DNA from: Halorientalis pallida
GTDB lineage: Archaea > Halobacteriota > Halobacteria > Halobacteriales > Haloarculaceae
Direction: 5' to 3'
Assembly (NCBI RefSeq): GCF_004118325.1
Contig: NZ_RDFA01000004.1
Coordinates: 1 to 64,000, forward strand
DNA: 64,000 nt
Shown: positions 24,678 through 32,033 of the stretch, one piece after another
How positions within the stretch are numbered: position 1 is the first letter of the stretch
Layout: the number at the start of each line of letters is the position of its first letter
Translations under genes and position numbers: made by a program
The notes under the pieces: model-generated
What the model was told of the DNA's origin: nothing
Databases searched by the model: none
The model's input: only the letters and a program-made list of their open reading frames with translations

Positions 24678-25090
24678 GCTCCGGCCGACCGTTCTTCGAG
24701 GTCGAAGTCCAGGTTCGAGCCCTCCCAGAACTCGTCGTACGGCACGTCGAGGACGACTTCCGTGGGAGCCGTCTGGTTCGCACCCAGCACGAGATCGGTC
24801 GATCCCTCGACGGTCCGGTTGCCGATCCGTCGGGTGACGCTCACTCGAACGGTCCGTTGGCGGTCGGCCTTGTTCCACACCTCCAGGTCGACGACGGTCG
24901 TGTTGTCGCCGGCCCGGGTGTTCCAGTCGGGGACGGCGAAGCGGTTCGGCTCCGGCCGCTCGACCGACGACCCGCCGCCGGCGGCCACGTCGCCGGACTG
25001 GGGCTGAAGCGTCGGCCGCGGCGTGTTCATACAGCCCGCAGTGAGGGCGACGACCACCACGAGCGTACACAGGACCTGTCGGCGATGCAT
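24674..25090 (-). CDS. small lipoprotein of unknown function
   Basis: 138 residues. N-terminus MHRRQVLCTLVVVVALTAGC is a bacterial-type lipoprotein signal with lipobox LTAGC (Cys20), so the mature protein should be anchored outside the membrane. The rest resembles an Ig-like beta sandwich (NTTVVDLEVWNKADRQRTVR, VSVTRRIGNRTVEGSTDLVL) of the type used for secreted domains in haloarchaea. It lies in the opposite direction between the XPB and Bax1 genes and shares CTAG with the XPB stop. Confidence 0.78.
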   Translation of the reverse strand: MHRRQVLCTLVVVVALTAGCMNTPRPTLQPQSGDVAAGGGSSVERPEPNRFAVPDWNTRAGDNTTVVDLEVWNKADRQRTVRVSVTRRIGNRTVEGSTDLVLGANQTAPTEVVLDVPYDEFWEGSNLDFDLEERSAGA

Positions 25091-25172
25091 AGAGGTCGGT
25101 CAACAGCGCCGGGGCATGAATCTTCTCTCTCACTGCGGGGCTTTTTGTCGCTCCGTCGCCCACCTCAGGGCT

Positions 25173-26672
25173 GTGCTGACGAAGGACCTGCTCCGGGTGT
25201 CGCGGGCCGGCGGCGGCTACCAGCCCCGATTGGCGGACGCCGACGACGAGTCACTGGCGGCCCGCGTGATCGGCGTCTACCAGGGCCACGTCGACCAGTC
25301 CCGCACGGCCCTGTCGGACGCGCTCACCGACCTCGAACGCGAGGCCGCCGATTTCAAACTCGTCCGGGGGTTCGCCAAACTGCTCGAACGGGCGGCCACC
25401 TTCGAGACTCGCGCGCCGGTCGACCCCCGTCGTGCCCGCGAGGCCGCCTTCGGGGCCGCCGCACCGGCCGGCGTCGTCACGAGCGAGGAGCGCGACCGGG
25501 CGCTCGCGGCCGCAGCCGACCGACTCGACTGCACGCTCAAGGGAGTCGAGACCGCGCTGTACGCAGACCGCGAGTGTGAGCAGGTCCTCGTCGATCCGAA
25601 CGTCCGCTGGGAGCCCGCCGACCTCGTTGCCCAGTACAACCTCTCTTTGGCCCAGACCGCCCTCTTCGACGCCACCGAGGTCCGGGTGCGTTCGTCTGAC
25701 CCCAAGACCGTCGTCTCGGCGGTCAAGCGACTCCGCCTGATGTACGAGATCCGCCGGACCGACGACGGCCGCGAAGTGGTCGTCACCGGCCCCGACGCGC
25801 TCTTTCGCGCGACCCGCCGCTACGGCACGCGCTTCGCCCGCCTGCTCCGGACGGTCGCCGGTACCGCCGACTGGAGCCTCGCGGCGACCGTCGACGACCG
25901 CGGAACCGAACGGGAGTTGGTGCTGACCGACGCGGACGTGTCCGTCCCCGACGCCGAACCCGTGACCGAGATGACCTTCGACAGCGGCGTCGAGGCGGAC
26001 TTCGCCACCCGCTTCCAGTCGCTCGATCTCGACTGGGAACTGGTCCGTGAACCCGAACCGCTCGCGGCCGGGGCCCACGTCGTCATCCCCGATTTCGCGT
26101 TCGAGTACGAACACGCGGACTTCCGCGTGTTCTTCGAGATCATGGGCTTCTGGACGCCCGAGTACGTCGCGAAGAAACTCGACCGGCTGGCCGATCTGGA
26201 GGCCGTAGAGATGCTCGTCGCCGTCGACGACAGTTTGGGAGTGGGCGAGGAGATCGAGGCCCGCGAGCACCGCGCGATTCCGTACTCCGGGACCGTCAGA
26301 CTCAAAGACGTGCGCGTGGCGCTCCGTCGCTACGAGGACGACCTCGTCGCCGACGCCGCCGCGGACCTCCCCGACGAACTCGTCCCCGACGACGACGCCG
26401 TCACGCTCGAGGACCTGGCCGACCGCCACGGGGTCAGCGACTCTGCCCTCGAAGGCAAGTCCTTCCCTGCCCACGAACTCGTCGGCCGGACGCTCGTCCG
26501 GCCCGTCGTGCTGGAGGGACTGGCCGACGAAGTCGAGACTGGGATGGCACTCTCCGAGGCCGAGACTGTGCTCGAGGAGTTCGGGATCGACGACGCCAGC
26601 GCGGTCCTCTCGCGGCTGGGGTACCGGGTCGAATGGGAGGGGCTGAGTGGCGGCACGGTGCAGGAGAAGTAA
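25173..26672 (+). CDS. bax1: Bax1-type DUF790 nuclease, partner of XPB
   Basis: 499 residues from the GTG at 25173; VLTKDLLRVSRAGGGYQPRL is the family's usual N-terminus. DUF790 proteins are Bax1, which binds archaeal XPB and cuts DNA near bubbles. The nuclease core is visible as VVIPDFAFEYEHADFRVFFE followed by IMGFWTPEYVAKKLDRL, matching the PD-(D/E)XK-like pattern of Bax1. Proximity to the XPB gene on the same strand supports the role in nucleotide-excision-type repair. A lipoprotein gene in the opposite direction separates the two, so they are not one transcript here. Confidence 0.9.
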   Translation: MLTKDLLRVSRAGGGYQPRLADADDESLAARVIGVYQGHVDQSRTALSDALTDLEREAADFKLVRGFAKLLERAATFETRAPVDPRRAREAAFGAAAPAGVVTSEERDRALAAAADRLDCTLKGVETALYADRECEQVLVDPNVRWEPADLVAQYNLSLAQTALFDATEVRVRSSDPKTVVSAVKRLRLMYEIRRTDDGREVVVTGPDALFRATRRYGTRFARLLRTVAGTADWSLAATVDDRGTERELVLTDADVSVPDAEPVTEMTFDSGVEADFATRFQSLDLDWELVREPEPLAAGAHVVIPDFAFEYEHADFRVFFEIMGFWTPEYVAKKLDRLADLEAVEMLVAVDDSLGVGEEIEAREHRAIPYSGTVRLKDVRVALRRYEDDLVADAAADLPDELVPDDDAVTLEDLADRHGVSDSALEGKSFPAHELVGRTLVRPVVLEGLADEVETGMALSEAETVLEEFGIDDASAVLSRLGYRVEWEGLSGGTVQEK

Positions 26673-26708
26673 CGAAGCGGTTTTGCCGCGCTCGGCGGAT
26701 GGACCAGT

Positions 26709-27128
26709 ATGCAGGACCTCGCGGCACACCACGTCGGACTCACGGTGTCGGATCTGGATCGCGCGATCGCGTTCTACCGGGACACGCTCGGGCTGGAGGT
26801 GCTCTCGCGGTTCTCGGTCGGCGGCGAGGCGTTCGCCACCGGCGTCGGCGTCGCGGGCGCGTCCGCGGACTTCGCCCACCTCGACGCAGACGGTGCGCGG
26901 GTCGAACTCGTCGAGTACGAACCGGAGAGCGACAGGCACCCGGAAGGCCGGCTGAACAAGCCAGGCGTGACCCACCTCGGGCTGGAAGTCGACGACCTCG
27001 ACGCGTTCTACGCCGATCTGCCCGACGACGTGCCTACGATCAGCGAGCCACAGACCACCGAGAGCGGGACACGGATCTGCTTTTTGCGCGATCCGGACGG
27101 GCATCTAGTCGAAGTGCTGGAACTGTAA
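26709..27128 (+). CDS. VOC-family (glyoxalase-like) protein
   Basis: 139 residues. Two betaalphabetabetabeta repeats: AAHHVGLTVSDLDRAIAFYR at the start (first metal His) and GVTHLGLEVDDLDAFYADLP in the second half, with the closing Glu in FLRDPDGHLVEVLEL. Metal ligands are therefore present. The family includes glyoxalase I, dioxygenases and epimerases, so the reaction is not determined. It follows Bax1 by 36 nt in the same direction. Confidence 0.85.
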   Translation: MQDLAAHHVGLTVSDLDRAIAFYRDTLGLEVLSRFSVGGEAFATGVGVAGASADFAHLDADGARVELVEYEPESDRHPEGRLNKPGVTHLGLEVDDLDAFYADLPDDVPTISEPQTTESGTRICFLRDPDGHLVEVLEL

Positions 27129-27140
27129 AACCGGATCCGC

Positions 27141-27785
27141 TCACCCGTGGTCGGTGGCGTCGAACGTGTCGGGGCCGACGGGAATGTCGACCAGTTCGAC
27201 GCCCTCGGGCAGGTCGTCGCCGTCCTCTGGAACGTAGCCGGCCGGGAACGCCGCGACGGTGTCGGGCACGACGAACCCCCAGGTCGCGTTCCGGGCGGCA
27301 TCCTCGTCGAAGAGGAGCAGGGGGCGAATCCGGTCGCAGGTGACGGCCCCGTTCCGCGTCGGCGCGACGAAGGACTCGTCGGCCGCGATGTCGGGGTCGT
27401 CGCCACGGTCCGGAGCGATCACGGCGTCGAAGCCGTGGTCGTCGATCACGTCAGCGAGGCGGTCGTCGCCGGCGATCACGAGATCGAGTCCCCAGCGGTC
27501 GACCCAGCGAGCCACGAAGGCGTCGGGAGCGACGGGGTCGGTGAGGACGACCGGCGGGAGCGGCCGACCCTCGTCGGCGGCCACCTCGCGGACGAGATAG
27601 AGCGCGAGCGTGGAGTCGCGGTCAGCCGTCCAGATCACTGCCGGCGTCTCGTAGGCGTCGAGCACCCGCCGCACTACCTCGCTCGCGCGCTCGAACTTCG
27701 CGGCCAGCGTCGGGTATTCCGCGGGCGTCTCGCCCGCGCCGTCGGTGTAGTCGACTCCGGAATCGTCCGGGACGCCGTCGGTCAT
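27141..27785 (-). CDS. PAPS-reductase-like paralogue with degenerate PP-loop
   Basis: 214 residues from the ATG at 27785. Clearly homologous to the 322-residue protein at 28292: both have VDYTDG.GE.P..YPT near the N-terminus and W.FVVPDTV.. near the C-terminus. The ATP-pyrophosphate loop WTGGKDST of the intact copy is here WTADRDST (residues 52-59): both glycines and the lysine are lost. The central part is about 80 residues shorter and the WDEQEAR segment is gone. The frame is open with normal codon use, so it is more likely a retained pseudoenzyme or partner than debris. Confidence 0.75.
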   Translation of the reverse strand: MTDGVPDDSGVDYTDGAGETPAEYPTLAAKFERASEVVRRVLDAYETPAVIWTADRDSTLALYLVREVAADEGRPLPPVVLTDPVAPDAFVARWVDRWGLDLVIAGDDRLADVIDDHGFDAVIAPDRGDDPDIAADESFVAPTRNGAVTCDRIRPLLLFDEDAARNATWGFVVPDTVAAFPAGYVPEDGDDLPEGVELVDIPVGPDTFDATDHG

Positions 27786-27932
27786 TGGGGGTGGCTGGGT
27801 GAGCGACCGACGTAGTTGTTCCGGAGCCGGTGGCGATCCCCGAGCCATCCCCGTCAACCCTCACAAACGCCACCGCGGTGGCCGTTGTCGGCCGTTTGCG
27901 TGCCCTTATCGGTGGCCCCGGGAATCCTCGGT

Positions 27933-28142
27933 ATGAAACAGAAAGCGGACGCGAGCACCGGGCGGATGCGCGCTCGTGCCTGGACTATCGCCGCACAGTT
28001 CTACGACCCCGCGGATTACGGCATCCCAGACCTCCCGGAGTGGGTCGAGGGCCGGGACGCCGAGGGCCGACTGGTCTTCGCCGACGCCGACAGTGGCGAG
28101 GCGTTCATCAGAGCGGAGAATCCGGCGAAAGTGCGGCGGTAG
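27933..28142 (+). CDS. small haloarchaeal protein of unknown function
   Basis: 69 residues beginning MKQKADASTGRMRARAWTIA. Other visible pieces are FYDPADYGIPDLPEWVEG and a short beta hairpin EGRLVFADADSGEAFI. No cysteines or membrane segment. CCTTATCGG at about 27904 sits 27-30 nt upstream, fitting a leaderless message. It lies between the two PAPS-reductase-like paralogues, in the opposite direction, and a compound hairpin begins 25 nt after its stop. Confidence 0.6.
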   Translation: MKQKADASTGRMRARAWTIAAQFYDPADYGIPDLPEWVEGRDAEGRLVFADADSGEAFIRAENPAKVRR

Positions 28143-28166
28143 GCGGGGCTGTAACGCTTCCAACAT

Positions 28167-28284
28167 CCGGCGGCCGAAGGCCGCCGGTTCACCGGACGCG
28201 AGCGGAGCGAGCGTCCGGGAAGTTTTCATACTAAATTTTTGCGAGCGGGGGTTCGCCTGCGGCGAACTCCCCGAAGTAAAAATT
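28167..28284. repeat. compound hairpin element and long-stem hairpin between convergent genes
   Basis: CCGGCGGCC-GAA-GGCCGCCGG (28167-28187); 4 nt; CCGGACGC-GAGCGGAGCGA-GCGTCCGG (28192-28218); then AAATTTTT (28233-28240) and TAAAAATT (28277-28284) flank an inner TTCGCC-TGC-GGCGAA hairpin (28252-28266) with G4/C4 extensions. The 11-nt loop is one base away from the loops in the dnaK-dnaJ gap. The region separates convergent genes ending at 28142 and 28292, so the last hairpin, with T-runs on both strands, can end transcription in both directions. Confidence 0.68.
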
Positions 28285-28291
28285 CAGGATC

Positions 28292-29260
28292 CTACATGTA
28301 GCCGAGGTCGCGCAGGCGCTCCATCAGGTCCTCCTTGTCCTGGGCGCGGCCGGCGCGCTCGGTCGTGTTCTCCATGTCCTGCAGCCAGGCAGGCTCTTCG
28401 GCGGACTTGTCTGTCGAGACTTCGCTACCCAGCGAGCGGAAGCCGGCGAAGTACTTCGGACTCACGGGGAGGTCTTCTTTCGTGAGGTCGCCGGGGATGT
28501 CGTCCTGGCCCTGGGGGACGTAGCCGTCGTCGGGGTACTCGTCGACGGTGTCCGGGACGACGAAGTGCCAGTAGGCGTTCCACACGTCGGGTTCGGCGAA
28601 CTGCAGGATCGTCTGGACGCGGTCGTGGGGCGGGTAGATGTCCGGATCGTGTCGCGGGGAGAAGAAGGTCTCGTCGGCGCGGGCCTCCTGTTCGTCCCAG
28701 CGGACGCCGGAGAGGATGCCGTCCACGTCGTACTCCTCGATGGTGTCGTTGAGCGCCACCGTCTTGAGCAGGTGGTTGCCGACGTAGGTGTCCAGCAGGA
28801 ACGGGAAGGTGTCTTCCTCGTACTCCAGGATGTTTCGGATGTGGTGCTGGTTGTGCTCGGAGAGCTCGTCGACCGGGATGTCGTCGCCCGGCGTCAGGCC
28901 GTTCTCGTCGACGTACTCGCCGACGTCCTCGTTGCGGGCGTAGATCAGTTCCAGATCCCACTCGTCGGCCCACTTCTCGACGAAGTCGAACAGCTCGTCG
29001 AAGTGTTGATAGTGGTCGATGAAGACCGCCGGGGGGACCTCGAGATCGTACTTTTCGGCGACTTCCTTGATGAAATACAGCGTCAGCGTCGAGTCTTTCC
29101 CACCGGTCCACATCACGACGGGATTCTCGTACTGTTCGAGGCCCTCGCGAGTGACCTCGATGGCCTTCTCGATCTTGTCCTCGATGGTCGGATAGTCCGA
29201 GGGGTCTTCGCCTTCGCCGTCGGTGTAGTCGACGTCCAGGTAGTCTGGGAATTCCGCCAT
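28292..29260 (-). CDS. PAPS-reductase / PP-loop family protein
   Basis: 322 residues. Adenine-nucleotide alpha-hydrolase fold with the PP-loop WTGGKDST (residues 51-58), which binds ATP or an adenylyl phosphosulfate. Later segments are GVRWDEQEARADETFFSPRH and YWHFVVPDTVDEYP. No Cys of the ECGLH type that marks true PAPS reductases is present, so sulfate reduction is unlikely; tRNA or cofactor sulfur chemistry is possible. A shorter relative with a broken loop lies at 27141. TATA-like elements occur within 40 nt upstream. Confidence 0.82.
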   Translation of the reverse strand: MAEFPDYLDVDYTDGEGEDPSDYPTIEDKIEKAIEVTREGLEQYENPVVMWTGGKDSTLTLYFIKEVAEKYDLEVPPAVFIDHYQHFDELFDFVEKWADEWDLELIYARNEDVGEYVDENGLTPGDDIPVDELSEHNQHHIRNILEYEEDTFPFLLDTYVGNHLLKTVALNDTIEEYDVDGILSGVRWDEQEARADETFFSPRHDPDIYPPHDRVQTILQFAEPDVWNAYWHFVVPDTVDEYPDDGYVPQGQDDIPGDLTKEDLPVSPKYFAGFRSLGSEVSTDKSAEEPAWLQDMENTTERAGRAQDKEDLMERLRDLGYM

Positions 29261-29401
29261 GGTATAATGAGATATAATTACTCCCCGGTAAGTGTTTTTC
29301 GGGATTCCATTCGTGTGGGCCAGCCTACCATATCCGCTCGGTCGGGCAGTGTGGGAGTCGCGGGCCCCTGAATTTTAAGGGCGGCCGTCGTATGCGGGGG
29401 C

Positions 29402-29647
29402 ATGAGCGAGTTGCAAGCGGATCTGCGAGCGGCGTTCGAGGACGAAGGGTACGACGTAGACGACGTGACGGTCAACCGCGATCAGGTACGGATCGTCCTG
29501 CTGGCCGAAGGCGAGAGCGCGAGCGATCTCGAAGCGATCACCTACAGCGTCGTCGACGAAGAGGACGTCCTCACGATGAACGTGACGACCGAGTCGGTCG
29601 ACGGCCAGGGGCTGAGCACGGTCGTCTCCTTCCGCCACCGGGGGTGA
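29402..29647 (+). CDS. small acidic protein of unknown function
   Basis: 81 residues, beginning MSELQADLRAAFEDEGYDVD. Alternating beta-alpha pattern (DVTVNRDQVRIVLLAEG, then a helix, then VLTMNVTTESVDG and STVVSFRHRG). AATTTTAAGG at about 29371 is 27 nt before the ATG, a clear leaderless promoter. No known family; I judge it real from the promoter, codon use and acid content. Confidence 0.65.
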   Translation: MSELQADLRAAFEDEGYDVDDVTVNRDQVRIVLLAEGESASDLEAITYSVVDEEDVLTMNVTTESVDGQGLSTVVSFRHRG

Positions 29648-29756
29648 CCATCCGGCCGCCGTGCCGGTCAGTCCACGCTCGACGGCCAGCTGCGGACGGC
29701 CACTCACGGTTCGATGGAACAGCAGACATTTTACGACGATTCGTTGACGTGTTCGT

Positions 29757-29982
29757 GTGCAGCGATCGCTGCTGGTACTGGTAGTCGCAGTGTCGATGGT
29801 GCTGGCTCGAAGTCGGCAGTTCGACCGGGAGCCGCAACTTCACCATGGACACCGAGTTCGTCGAGTTCGACACGCCGGTCGACACGGCGCTCCCGGAGAG
29901 CGTCCGCGAGGCTGCGTCGGGAACCGGGACGACGACCGGTTCGAGCGCGACCGCGAGCGTGGCGCTGCGCGGACGGTCGTAG
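29757..29982 (+). pseudogene. small lipoprotein gene broken by a frameshift
   Basis: A GTG at 29757 starts MQRSLLVLVVAVSMVLA, a secretion signal, in one frame. Around 29805-29815 the coding pattern moves to another frame, which reads SSTGSRNFTMDTEFVEFDTP and continues to the TAG at 29980-29982 with strong GC3 and Thr/Ser/Glu-rich residues. Joined, the parts would make a lipoprotein of about 75 residues, a lipobox Cys being expected at the junction. TTTTAC at 29729-29734 lies 26 nt before the GTG. A sequencing error is the alternative. Confidence 0.5.
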
Positions 29983-30008
29983 CGAGTAGCGGAGACGGAG
30001 CCGCGAAT

Positions 30009-30605
30009 TCAGCTGATGAACTTGTTGTCCCGCCAGTTGACGCCGTTTGCCCCTTCGTCCTCTTTGGGCTCTTCGACGACGTTGACGGAGGCGGGGCGGT
30101 CCTCACCGTCGACGATGCGGGTCGCGTGAAGTTCGCCGTCGACCGCCACGACGGCGGTTAGCGTGCCTTTTTCGGCGATCTCGGCGATCCCACAGAGTAC
30201 CTCGAACATCGGGTACTGGAGCGCGGTATTCTGGAGAACGGTTTCGCGGTCGCCCTTGAAGCAGGCGTATTCGACGAGTTCGGACTCGATCTCTTCTTCT
30301 TCTTCCTCGAGTGTGCCCCACTGCGGGCCGCCACCGCCACCACCGCCACCGGGGCCGCCGGGTCGGTCTTCGGGCTCTTCCTCGTACACCCTGTTTTCGG
30401 TGATACTTGCTTTCAATTGCGCTGTCGGCGTGTACTTGCTCATGCTCTCGTCGGCAGCGACAGCACTGATGATCAGTGTGTTGTTGCGACGAGTGATGTC
30501 GATGTCCTCCATCTCCACCGGGAGATCGGGGTCTTCGAAGTACTCGTACACGTCTTCGAGCGGCAATTCGAGTGTCGAATGGAGTCTGAATACACGGCTT
30601 GTCAT
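30009..30605 (-). CDS. conserved-looking haloarchaeal protein with glycine hinge
   Basis: 198 residues. N-terminal half: MTSRVFRLHSTLELPLEDVY then EDIDITRRNNTLIISAVAAD. The two halves are joined by a hinge of eight glycines with prolines (near residue 92) and a run of glutamates. C-terminal half: LVEYACFKGDRETVLQNTAL and FEVLCGIAEIAEKGTLTAVV. The pattern of two small alpha-beta domains suggests a soluble regulator or structural protein, but no family or activity is evident. TATA-like GTATATCC lies about 48 nt upstream of the ATG, so a short leader is expected. Confidence 0.65.
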   Translation of the reverse strand: MTSRVFRLHSTLELPLEDVYEYFEDPDLPVEMEDIDITRRNNTLIISAVAADESMSKYTPTAQLKASITENRVYEEEPEDRPGGPGGGGGGGGPQWGTLEEEEEEIESELVEYACFKGDRETVLQNTALQYPMFEVLCGIAEIAEKGTLTAVVAVDGELHATRIVDGEDRPASVNVVEEPKEDEGANGVNWRDNKFIS

Positions 30606-30843
30606 GTTTTGAATGAGTGGCGGTCGGCTGACACCGGGTCTGTTCGTCGGGATATACGCACCCCAGTCATATATGGCCTGTCCTTCGTGTGACCGATTCT
30701 AACTGTGATGTATGGTAACTGCCAGCACGGATTCGGTACGGGTAGTTTGCCGAATGGCCAGTGGGGCCACCGTGTCACGAGGACACGATAACCGACGGGT
30801 AACCAGACAGTTTTGTGTCGCGCACCCCTACAAGCCGATACCA

Positions 30844-31878
30844 ATGAGCGAGGAACGCGAGTACGAAGTCGTCGTCGTCGGCGGCGGCCCTGCGGGACTG
30901 ACCGCTGCGCTGTACACGACGCGGCTGGGCCACGACACCGCCGTCATCAACCGTGGTGGCGGCCGAGCAGCGATGATGCAGGACACCCACAACACCATCG
31001 GAATCACGGAGGACACGTCGGGCAACGAGTTGCTCCAGACGGCCATCGAGCAGGTCAAAGGCTACGGCGCGGACTACCACCGCGACTTCGTGACCGACGC
31101 CGAGCGCCTCGACGATGGCCGGATTCGGCTGGAGGCGGGCGACGTGACGGCGGTCACCGACCGGGTCGTCCTCGCGACCGGGTTCTCCGACGGCCGGCCC
31201 GACCCGCCGGCCCCCCGGACGGGTCGCGGGCTCCACTACTGTCTGCACTGTGACGCATACATGTTCGTCGACGAGTCGGTGTACGTGATGGGCCACGGCG
31301 ACAGCACCGCCCACGTCGCGATGATCATGCTCAACTTCACCGACGAGGTGGACGTCCTCCTGAACGGCGACGAGCCGACCTGGAGCGACGAGACGGACGA
31401 GATGGTCCGCGCGCACCCGGTCGACATCGTCGAGGAAGAGGTGACGGGCGTCGAGAACGGCGACGACGGCTGGCTCGAAGCCCTCGAATTCGAGGACGGC
31501 ACCCGGCGGGAGTACCGCGGCGGTTTCGCCATGTACGGGTCGGACTACAATACGGACCTCGCGGAGCAGTTGGGCGTCGAGTTGAACGACGACGGGACCG
31601 TCGCGGTCGACGACCACGGCAACACCAGCGCCGATAGCGTCTACGCGGTCGGCGACATAGTGCCGGGCCACAACCAGATTCCGGTCGCGATGGGCCAGGG
31701 CGCGAAGGCCGGTATCGACATCCACTACGATCTGCGGACCTACCCGATGTCGAAAGAAGAGATCGAGGCCCAGGGTGGCATCGACGCCGACGACGTGCCG
31801 GCAGTTTCCGACGACATCCGCGCGTCCGCACAGGCTCACCGCGAGGACGGGAGTGAGAGTGCGAGCGCGGACGACTGA
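30844..31878 (+). CDS. thioredoxin-reductase-like FAD/NAD(P) oxidoreductase
   Basis: 344 residues from the ATG at 30844. FAD-binding VVVVGGGPAGLTAALYTTRL, redox pair Cys133-Leu-His-Cys136 in HYCLHCDAYM, and the closing FAD motif VYAVGDIVPGHNQIPVAMGQ. NADPH-binding GXGXXA is altered (MGHGDSTAHVA), as in several haloarchaeal relatives, so the donor may not be NADPH. The C-terminal 40 residues are an acidic tail after DLRTYPMSKEEIEA. It could reduce thioredoxin, glutaredoxin-like proteins or gamma-glutamylcysteine; none is adjacent. A compound hairpin starts 38 nt after the stop. Confidence 0.85.
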   Translation: MSEEREYEVVVVGGGPAGLTAALYTTRLGHDTAVINRGGGRAAMMQDTHNTIGITEDTSGNELLQTAIEQVKGYGADYHRDFVTDAERLDDGRIRLEAGDVTAVTDRVVLATGFSDGRPDPPAPRTGRGLHYCLHCDAYMFVDESVYVMGHGDSTAHVAMIMLNFTDEVDVLLNGDEPTWSDETDEMVRAHPVDIVEEEVTGVENGDDGWLEALEFEDGTRREYRGGFAMYGSDYNTDLAEQLGVELNDDGTVAVDDHGNTSADSVYAVGDIVPGHNQIPVAMGQGAKAGIDIHYDLRTYPMSKEEIEAQGGIDADDVPAVSDDIRASAQAHREDGSESASADD

Positions 31879-31915
31879 CGGTTGGCGGACCGCAGGGAGG
31901 CCGACGAATGTGCGA

Positions 31916-31965
31916 GCGGGCCGCAGGCCCGCGAGCAGGGAGACGCGACTGGAAGAAGCGTCTCC
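31916..31965. repeat. compound hairpin element downstream of the thioredoxin-reductase-like gene
   Basis: GCGGGCC-GCA-GGCCCGC (31916-31932), then 6 nt, then GGAGACGC-GACTGGAAGAA-GCGTCTCC (31939-31965). A tight hairpin with a 3-nt loop is followed by one with 8-bp arms and an 11-nt loop, as at 28167-28218. The loop agrees with GAGCGGAGCGA at 7 of 11 positions, so the sequence match is weak while the architecture match is close. Confidence 0.58.
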
Positions 31966-32033
31966 GAACGACCGAGCGAGCGGGCCAGTGGCTAGGCGAA
32001 GCTATTATTCGGGTTCCGTGCGGGTTTCGGGCC

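Noticed and set aside
25251-27104. 617-codon minus-strand frame
   Set aside because: Opposite Bax1 and the VOC gene; it crosses two real genes and an intergenic gap.
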